A stretch of DNA of 64,000 nt. Origin: Leishmania donovani. Taxonomy: Eukaryota; Euglenozoa; Kinetoplastea; Trypanosomatida; Trypanosomatidae. Location: contig NC_018254.1 in NCBI RefSeq assembly GCF_000227135.1, positions 59,317 through 123,316 of the forward strand, read 5' to 3'. Position 1 is the first letter of the stretch; every line of letters begins with the position of its first letter. Of this stretch, positions 40,291 through 48,100 are shown in pieces. Below the pieces are notes generated by a model. That model was not told the origin of the DNA. It searched no databases and saw only the letters and a program-made list of their open reading frames with translations. The position numbers were made by a program, and so were the translations under genes.

Positions 40291-42261
40291 ATGATCCGCG
40301 TGCCGGGCAACTGGACTTGCGCCCAGTCTCCCTGCGCATTCGTTGAGGTACGCGATGAGTGCTATCTGTGCCGCCTTGTGCCCGTCTTCACCGCCACACT
40401 TACGTACGAACTGGAAACTTCTGTCCGGGTGAACTTGCTAGAGGCGCGGCGCTTCGCGAGTCAGGACTTCGCCCTTGCAGAGACTCATCAGGTTGTGTAC
40501 GCGTCGTGCTCGAGCGGCATCGAATATCGCCCCTGTGCTCCTGGCGACCGCTCGAGAGAGGCGATGGTGATCCGGTGTCCTGTATTCCACTATACGGCAA
40601 AGGAGGTGACAGTGGACGGGCCGCGACGTGCCGCCCGTGCGACCGCTGCTCATATCGCGGCCGCCCTTATGGGACGCTACGTTGTCGTCGGGGCTCAGTT
40701 CCGCACCCTAGACGGTTTCTACACGGTGCGTCAAGTGACGCTACAGAAGGGTTATCGCGGCATAGCGCTTGTCAGCGGCGACTGCCGTGTGCGCGTGAAT
40801 GATGCTCGGCGGGCCGGCAGCAGCAGCCTTGGCGGGAGAGGGGCAGCGCGGCCCATTGGCCTCGAAAGTGAGACAGATCAACTCCTGCAGCTGCTGGCGT
40901 GCGCCGACAAGTCCGTCGGTGCGATTGTCGGTGTCATGGCACGCGGCCCTCGAGGGTGTGGCGTTTCCAGCACGGTGAGGTATGCTCTGGAAAGCGTTGC
41001 TGCCACGCACACGGTGCTAGGATGGTCGAGCTGCTTCTCACCGTCAGAGGCATTTCAAGAGGGGTGGGGTGGCACTGTGGTTCTGGTGGTCACTGACGCT
41101 GAGCACGTCTTTGCGGCGGCTGAGCCGGAGGTGGCCAAGCTTCATTTGCGCAAGCTCCAGCGGGACGCTGCGGTTCTTCGCGGCGGAGGCAACGGTGCCG
41201 CCCGGTCGGTTGTGGTGCTGTGCGTCAGCCACGGCTACGGTCTCTGTGCGCCCGACGTACTGGACGAGCTCGTCGCCTTTCACCTTGTGTTTTACTTCCC
41301 TGGTGCGTTGCAGCGCGCAGTCTTGCTGGCCAGCGTGCGAGGCGGCAGCGCCATGGACTGGCTGAGCGCTGCGCAGGGTCTCGTGGGACGGACATGCGCG
41401 GAGACGCTGGAGGCGGCCCGGCGGCCGGACATCGCCTCCGTTCTCCCCTTCAAGGCAGTGCGGTGGTCGGAGATCGGCGGGCTGGCGGAGGTGAAGGACA
41501 GGCTGCATCGCGCACTTGTGTGGCCGCAACAGCAGCCGGAGCGGATGCAGCGCTTCCACATCACCCCACCGCGCGGCATCCTCCTCTATGGCCCCCCAGG
41601 GTGTGCCAAGACGACGCTCATTAAGGCGCTTTGTTCAGAAGGGAACTTCTCGCTCATCTACCTGGACTCGGCGACCGTGTTGAGCGCGTATGTGGGGGAG
41701 AGCGAGCGCTACCTGCGAGACGTCTTCACTCGCGCCCGCCGCCAGGCGCCGTGCATTGTGTTCTTTGATGAGGTGGAGGTGCTTGGCGGCCGCCGAGTCA
41801 GCGGCGGGCACGACAGCGAGCACGTGCGCCTCCTGTCGACCCTTCTCACCGAGATGGACGGCTTCGCAGACATCCACGGGGTCTGTTTTGTGGGGGCCAC
41901 CAACGTGCCGCACCTCCTCGATCCAGCGTTGATGCGGCCTGGACGGTTTGATTACATGGTACACGTTCCTCTGCCCACCTTGGCAGATCGCGAGTCCATT
42001 CTCCAACTGCTGCTGTGCAGAACCGCCGCTGACACCCGCATCATCGCGGAGCAGACGGAAGGTTTCAGCGGCGCGGACCTCAAGGTCTTCTGCTCCGAGG
42101 CTCTTTTAGCGTTGTTCAAAGAGTCTGCTGGTGTTCCACAGGTGCTGCAGGAGAGGGCCAGCGTGACAGCATACCTGTTGCAGAAGGCGAGCGGCTTTAA
42201 GCGCACTCACTACGACTCGACCGCTCTAGACCAGTTTCAACGTGAGCACGCATCTGCGTGA
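40291..42261 (+). CDS. AFG2B/SPATA5L1-like AAA ATPase with a degenerate first ATPase site
   Basis: The 656-residue protein starts at the ATG at 40291 (MIRVPGNWTC); the frame runs upstream without an ATG. An N-domain (1-190) is followed by two AAA modules. The first has a broken Walker A, GPRGCGVSS at about 219-227, lacking the lysine. The second is intact: GPPGCAKT at 434-441, VFFDEVE (D493, E494), GATN sensor 1 and RPGRFD arginine finger, then a FSGADLKVFCSEALL lid helix. GPPGC[AS]KT followed by TLIKAL is typical of AFG2-type ATPases, and the Ala form of the SPATA5L1 (AFG2B) branch. Those proteins release maturation factors from pre-60S ribosomes, working with AFG2A. PEX1 is the main alternative but has a different P-loop. 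Confidence 0.78.
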   Translation: MIRVPGNWTCAQSPCAFVEVRDECYLCRLVPVFTATLTYELETSVRVNLLEARRFASQDFALAETHQVVYASCSSGIEYRPCAPGDRSREAMVIRCPVFHYTAKEVTVDGPRRAARATAAHIAAALMGRYVVVGAQFRTLDGFYTVRQVTLQKGYRGIALVSGDCRVRVNDARRAGSSSLGGRGAARPIGLESETDQLLQLLACADKSVGAIVGVMARGPRGCGVSSTVRYALESVAATHTVLGWSSCFSPSEAFQEGWGGTVVLVVTDAEHVFAAAEPEVAKLHLRKLQRDAAVLRGGGNGAARSVVVLCVSHGYGLCAPDVLDELVAFHLVFYFPGALQRAVLLASVRGGSAMDWLSAAQGLVGRTCAETLEAARRPDIASVLPFKAVRWSEIGGLAEVKDRLHRALVWPQQQPERMQRFHITPPRGILLYGPPGCAKTTLIKALCSEGNFSLIYLDSATVLSAYVGESERYLRDVFTRARRQAPCIVFFDEVEVLGGRRVSGGHDSEHVRLLSTLLTEMDGFADIHGVCFVGATNVPHLLDPALMRPGRFDYMVHVPLPTLADRESILQLLLCRTAADTRIIAEQTEGFSGADLKVFCSEALLALFKESAGVPQVLQERASVTAYLLQKASGFKRTHYDSTALDQFQREHASA

Positions 42262-43113
42262 GCGTGGGAGACGGTGAAGAAAAGGCAGTTTGGCATCAGC
42301 TCTGTATCCACCCTGCCCCCTTCCCCCTTTTTCCTCCGCTCTTTGCGTAGGGACGCCGGCCATTGCACTCTTCTCTTCGTTCCCTTGCCTCACCACTGTT
42401 GCCCACACACCACAGACACGAGGGCGCACACGAACCGCTGCTCCTCAACGCTTCCTTTTTCGCCACCTTTTCCTTCTCCCCCGTTTGCCGTGCTGCATTT
42501 CGGCGCAGCGACACGTACGACATCGCGTAAGTAATCCATGACCGGAGTCTCTCTCAACCAGGCACAGTGCAGCACTGCATGCACCATCTAGGGCATGAGG
42601 GCGGTGCGCGAGTGCGTCGCAGCACCTCAAGCTGGCTCGTGTGAGGACGAGTACGTTTTTCGTGTTGCTGCTTGGCATGCGTTCCTTTGCTTCCCGAGTG
42701 GCCACGTTGCACCTCAGTGGTGCGCTGTTCCTTTCGTAAATGCTGCTGCACGCGCAGGCAGGGCCTCTCGAACACCCTCACCTCCCCACGCACGGAGTCT
42801 ACCTCGTCGCCCTTTCTGCTTGGGCTCCCTCGTCCATCCCTCCCTTACACTGTGCTGTGCTTGTGTTTCCCATGTTTCACGTGCGGCGGGCTCTGCTGCC
42901 CCATCGTGCTTTTGTAATGCGGCACATCTCGCGGACGCTGACGCGACGCATACACATATACATAAGTACACCTCCACTTCACTGGCTGGCGTGTACAACA
43001 GACGCTCCCCCTTTCCTCTACCTCTCTCTCGCTCGTCATTACACGACTTCTCTTCCGCGTCTTCTCGTTCTTCAAGTTGGTTCATCGGCTTGAGGGTGTG
43101 CGTGCCTTTCAAG
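42262..43113. other. Intergenic spacer
   Basis: This 0.85-kb spacer is pyrimidine-rich on both sides. The frame of the next gene is open from 42595, but the part before the ATG at 43114 is low-complexity leader sequence. I see no separate gene. Confidence 0.55.
43075..43076 (+). promoter_or_regulatory. Predicted spliced-leader acceptor for the HWDDY-repeat gene
   Basis: A run of pyrimidines, cttctcttccgcgtcttctcg with ttcttcaag after it, gives the first AG at 43075-43076, about 38 bases before the ATG at 43114. It supports that start over the longer open frame. Confidence 0.45.
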
Positions 43114-43698
43114 ATGAACGTGGAGGTGACGGGGCGGTGTTTCTTTACAGGAGATGACTACTACATATCTCTTCCCATCACCAACAAGGCGGCCAACCGC
43201 GGAGAGCCACGACAGCTTCTATGCAGTGAGATGATTCACTGGGACGACTACCGGCAAGAGCGCGGCATCAACGACGGCAAACCACCGATGCAGCAACTGT
43301 TTGCCTCTTCTTACGCGGAGCCACTCGTGCGCACCTTCGCCCTAGGCAATGATACATACGTGACGCAGGTGACGGGTGTGTCGGCGACCCAGGCCGGCTC
43401 ATCCAGTCAAATGTTCAGTGCGGAGATGCTGCACTGGGACGACTACTGCGCAGCGCGTGGCATCCACACAGGGGAACCGACCATGGCAAGCCTCTTCCGC
43501 CCCTTTGAAAGCAAAAACATTCTTGTGTTTGACTTGAATGAGCGCAAGCTCACTGAGTTTGAAGGGAACAGCGTCGCGCTCATCTCATATGGCGCCGATC
43601 GACAGACGTACTGCAGTGAGATGGAGCACAGGGACGATTATGTCAGAGCAAAAACTGGGCAGGCACCGCAGCCCAGCATGGCGTCGTTGTTCGCTTGA
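43114..43698 (+). CDS. Small three-repeat protein with HWDDY motifs, unknown family
   Basis: This 194-residue protein is built almost wholly of three units of about 62 residues (about 1-64, 68-129 and 133-193). Each unit has a variable beta-like first half and ends in a conserved block. The three blocks read CSEMIHWDDYRQERGINDGK (37-56), SAEMLHWDDYCAARGIHTGE (102-121) and CSEMEHRDDYVRAKTGQAPQ (168-187), each followed by P-x-M-x-x-LF. The consensus is [CS]-[SA]-E-M-x-H-[WR]-D-D-Y, about ten residues, then P-x-M-x-x-L-F. No signal peptide or membrane segment is seen. I know no named family with this pattern. The conserved Glu/His/Asp/Asp could bind metal or could be structural; I cannot tell. 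The start is set by MNVEVTGRCFFTGDD after a short pyrimidine-rich leader. Confidence 0.8.
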   Translation: MNVEVTGRCFFTGDDYYISLPITNKAANRGEPRQLLCSEMIHWDDYRQERGINDGKPPMQQLFASSYAEPLVRTFALGNDTYVTQVTGVSATQAGSSSQMFSAEMLHWDDYCAARGIHTGEPTMASLFRPFESKNILVFDLNERKLTEFEGNSVALISYGADRQTYCSEMEHRDDYVRAKTGQAPQPSMASLFA

Positions 43699-43980
43699 TG
43701 GCCCGAAGGTAGGCGAAGGCGTTCAGACGTGACGAGGCGGCTTTCTGCTGCTGCTGCTGCGCCTGCGCCGCACTCCTTTTCGCATACAATCGACACATGA
43801 CCAAGCCATGAAGCGACGCGCGTCTTTCCGTCTCTCTCCACGATTCTATCTCATAGCAGAGGAATATCTCGAGTGCACGTGTGCCCATGCACAGAAGTCG
43901 GCGTTGATGAACTCCATTTCCTTTAGCTTGCCGGTCTATTTGAGCCCTTGATACCGGCTGCTTCACGCTGCGTAGTATCT

Positions 43981-44655
43981 CAGCGCCCAGCACACCGCAC
44001 GCCGTATGCGGTGTATGCCCAGGCAGCTCCCTCTCCCCCCTCCTATCCCCTGCCAGCGCCGGAGCCCCACTTCTCGTGGTGACAAGGGTCGAGAGTGCCT
44101 ACGACGTGGCNNNNNNNNNNNNNNNNNNNNNNNNNNNNNNNNNNNNNNNNNNNNNNNNNNNNNNNNNNNNNNNNNNNNNNNNNNNNNNNNNNNNNNNNNN
44201 NNNNNNNNNGGGGGGGGGGGGGGGGGGGTCTGTGCGATGCATGGCCACACTGATGTGTCGGCGGTGGGGCCCTGGGTGGCGTTGCGTCGGGGTGGCCCGC
44301 GACAGCGAACACGCTTGTGCCGTCCATGTGGTAGGCAGGGTGTCGGCGTGGCTGGAACGCATTGCACCCGGCCCCGACTGCCGTTGCTGGTGCGGGGGGA
44401 GGAGGGGGCCTGTGTGCCACCCCTACGGGGATGCACAGCAGGTGGGCGCCGGCGTGACGGGTGCGGGTGTGCGGCGACCTGCAGAGCGCGGCGGTGGTGT
44501 GGAGTATGAGGCAGGGGCCGTGCTCGGATGGCTGAGCCGGCGCGTTGCTGTAGGGCGTGTGTGTGCAGGGCTGCTTGGCACCACGCGATGTGCCCGTGAC
44601 AGGGCCCGGCATAGCGTGGAGTGCAGCTAAGCTCCGATGCACCGTGACAGAGAAT
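43981..44655 (+). mobile_element. SIDER-like element, copy 4
   Basis: This copy has the same 5' form as copy 3 (cagcgcccagcacaccgcac, then ccgtatgcggtgtatgccca) and the same core and 3' block. The 3' end, gcccggcatagcgtggagtg to ccgtgacagaga, is nearly identical to copy 1. A gap of 99 N (44111-44209) is followed at once by 19 G (44210-44228). It lies sense-strand between the HWDDY gene and NUP158. Confidence 0.62.
44111..44209. other. Assembly gap (99 N)
   Basis: A run of N stops exactly at a 19-G run in SIDER-like copy 4. Confidence 0.99.
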
Positions 44656-45160
44656 GGACGGCCTGAAAAGCAAATTTTTTTACAAGGGATGCGAACGACG
44701 ACCTGGAAGAGTGGCGATGAACGCGCTACGCTTGTTGCTGCGGACGGGGTGCTCTCGATATCTCGGCAGCGTGACTCTGCTTCTACTTTTTGGTTCACCT
44801 TCACTAGTTGCACTGGAGAAGAGATGGGGTTTGCCTCGATATACAATGCTCTGGTGGTGGGGTGTTCACACCGCTGCTTGTCGCGCTTTTATTTCTCCAC
44901 AAATCCATCCTCTCCACCGTCTACAACTCTCTCGAATCGTGTGTTTGCGGCGCCTGTGCGTGTTTCGTCTACGCGGTGTTGATTATGGGACATGGCGGCC
45001 TCTGTGCCACCTACGTTGTCGATGGGCTTTCTCACGCTTGCTCCTCCAAAACCTGCCGGTGAACATGCACGTGCCGGCAACCTCTCTGTGGGAGGTCTTT
45101 GCATAAAGAGCAGTAGACAGTCGAATCGCAGCGGTGCGTGCGTGTGTGCGCGGGGTGCTA

Positions 45161-48100
45161 ATGAACGCGTTTGGTGGCGGTTTCAACCAAAACAAACCTG
45201 GTGGCTTTGGCCAGCAGGCCCAACCAGCGCAAGCGGCATTCGGCCAGCAGGCGCAGGCAGGAGGCTTTGGACAACAGCCGCCGCAGCAGGTCGGCGGCTT
45301 CGGCCAGCAGACGGGTGGATTTGGCCAACCGGCACAACCACAAAGCGGATTTGGCCAGGCGGGTATGTCGCAAGCAGCGGGCGGCTTTGGCCAGGCTCAG
45401 CAGCAGCCAGTCGCCGGCTTCGGGCAGCAACCGCAGGTTAGTGGATTTGGCCAGCAGGCGACCCAACAGGCTGCCGGATTCGGGCAGCAGGCGGGTGGAT
45501 TTGGCCAGCAGGCGACCCAACAGGCTGCCGGATTCGGGCAGCAGGCGGGTGGATTTGGCCAGCAGCCGCCGCAGCAGATGAGTGGCTTTGGCCAACAGTC
45601 TCAGCAGCAGGTCGGTGGCTTCGGCCTGCAGCCCGCCACTGCTATGGGGGGCTTTGGGCAGCAGCCGCAGCAGGCAGGCGGATTCGGGCAGCAGACGGGT
45701 GGATTTGGCCAGCAGTCGCAGCAGCAAGGCGGATTTGGACAAACGCCGCCACAGCAGCAGAGCGGTTTCGGACAGGCGGCTGCCGGCGGCTTCGGTGCGG
45801 GGCGAGGCGGCGTTGGCTTCGGTGCAGCTGGCGGCTTTAATCAGTCAACAGCGCAGGGAGGAGGGTTCGGTGCTTCTCAGACGGCCGTGAATGCTTTTGG
45901 GCGACCACAGCAAGCGCAGGGTGGATTTGGCACCCAGACCACTGCTGGTGCTCAGCTCGGCGGCGGACAGGGCACGGGTGGCTTTGGCGCTGCTCCTCAG
46001 GGCGGCTTCGGCTCACAGCAGCCGGCGCCTGGTGGCTTTGGCCAACAGGCGGCTACCGGCGGCTTCGGCCAGTCCGCTGCACCAGGTGGCTTCGGCACTG
46101 CACAACAGACTGGTGCTGGTGGGTTCGGTGCTGGACGCGGCACTACAGGCTTTGGCGGGCCGCAGGCCACCGCCGGTGGCTTCGGCGCCGGCCGCGGGGC
46201 CACCGGCTTCGGACAGGCTGCGCAGGGTGGGTTCGGTGCGCAGCAGCCAGCCGCCAGTGGGTTTGGACAAGTGCAGCAGCAGGCGGCCGGCTTCGGAGCA
46301 CAGCAGGCGACGACCGGGGGCTTTGGGCAACCTGCTCAGGGCGGCTTTGGCAACGGTGCTTCCCAAACCATCACTGGTGGTGGATTTGGCGGGGCCCAGC
46401 AACAACAGCCGCAGGGCTCCGCCGGCGGGTTCGGAGCTCAGCCCAGCGCCGCAGGCGGCTTCGGACAGGCCACCGGTGGCTTTGGAGCTCAGCAGCCAGC
46501 TGTTAGTGGATTCGGCCAGGCAGCGCAAGGCGGCGCCTTCGGCCAGCAGTCACAGCCCGCCGCGGGCGGGTTCGGCGCAGGCCGCGGCACCACCGGCTTC
46601 AATGTCGGGGGCGGCTTTGGGGGCTCACAGCAACAGCCGCAGACCGCCGCGGGCGGATTTGGGGCCCCGAAAGGCGCGGCAGGTGGGTTTGGGCAGGCCG
46701 CTGGTGGCGGATTTGGACAAGGAGTGGGCGGCTTTGGCGCACAGCAGCCAAAAGCTGGCGGCTTCGGTCAAGCAGCCCCCGCTACCGGCTTCGGGCAGGC
46801 TGCCCCCGCCACTAGCTTCGGCCAGGCTGCCTCCGCTTCTGGCTTCGGTGCGCAGCCGCCGGCCACTGGTGGCTTTGGGCAGGCACCTGCTGCAGCAGCA
46901 CTTGCCAGTGCGCCGGCCGCTGGCTCTGGCGTGAATGTGGGCCGTCCCACTGACTTGGCTTTCATGTCCCTTCCTGACTACAACGCAACGCCGTATGGCA
47001 ACGTGCTGCTCTTCGACTCATACGAGCGGCCTCAGGCGGCCAAGCAGACGGCGAAGACGATCGAGGATGACTTGAAGCCCGTTGTACCTCCAGCCCGTCG
47101 GGCGATGCACACGTGGATGGTGACGCAGATGCGGGTGCCTGACGAGAACACGTTGATGAAGCAAGTACCAGCGTCCCTCGCCTCGAGCGCCCTGTCGCCA
47201 GTGGCGCTGAAGGAGATGCTGGTCCCTGCTGTGCAGCTCGGCGGCGCCGCGGCAGGAGAGCCCGCCGGGGCGCAGAAGCGGGTGTCGCACGACTCGCCAC
47301 GGCGGCCGTCGCCCGCGACGGCGGATGCGCCGATCGTCAACGCCGCTGTGCCACGGTGCACCAACCCTGAGTATACCCTGGAGCCCAGCCTCGCTCAGCT
47401 GGCCACCTACACCCCCGAGGAGCTCCGCCGCGTCTCACGCTTCACGATTAGTCGTCTCGACGGCTCGTGTGAGGTACGCTTTCTGGAGCCGGTGAACCTG
47501 GTGCGCGTCGACGTAGCCGCGGTGGTGCACCTCGGCAGTGACGGGCACGTTGCATTGTACCCTGACGGCGACGCCCCGCCCTTGTCGAGCGGTTTGAACG
47601 TGCGAGCCGAGGTGCGGGTGCGCGATCCTACCGGCAAGGCCACGGAGGGCATCGCCCGCTACTGCGCGGAAACGCGCGCCCACTTCGTGGGTCACCGGCA
47701 GGGGTGTTGCGTCTACCGTCTGAACGACAGCAGTTCCGCGGCCGGCGCGTCCCGTGCGGCTCTTGGGCAGGATGCGAGCGACACCGCCCCGCTCTCCATC
47801 ATCCACGACGAGGATGAGCACTCGCACAACCTCGACCGCTCGAGTGACGACAGTGAGGAGGAAGACACAGACGACATACGCAGCGCCGATCAGCCGCAGG
47901 CGGCCACTGGTAGCGGAGGCGCACTGGCGATTGCCGATGCGGAAGTGCGCACGTACACGGTGCCGCCGCCACCAGCGACGCGAAGGCCAGTGGTAGAGCG
48001 GCGCCTGACGCTGGCTTCGGCTGCTGACTTCGATCTGCCGTACGCCCTGCCGGACATGAGCGTGGAGAGCAAATGCGAGCCGTTCTCGGTGAAGCTGGGG

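Larger units (their letters stand above)
43699..45160. other. Intergenic spacer with a SIDER-like copy
   Basis: This 1.5-kb spacer contains SIDER-like copy 4 and the NUP158 leader. The NUP158 frame is open for nine codons upstream of its likely ATG at 45161 because of an earlier in-frame codon at 45134. I see no gene. Confidence 0.55.

Noticed and set aside
45158..46934. Long frames on both strands over the FG region of NUP158 (45158-45742 minus, 45891-46934 plus)
   Set aside because: They are alternate-frame translations of the GGFGQQ-encoding repeat and lack independent support.
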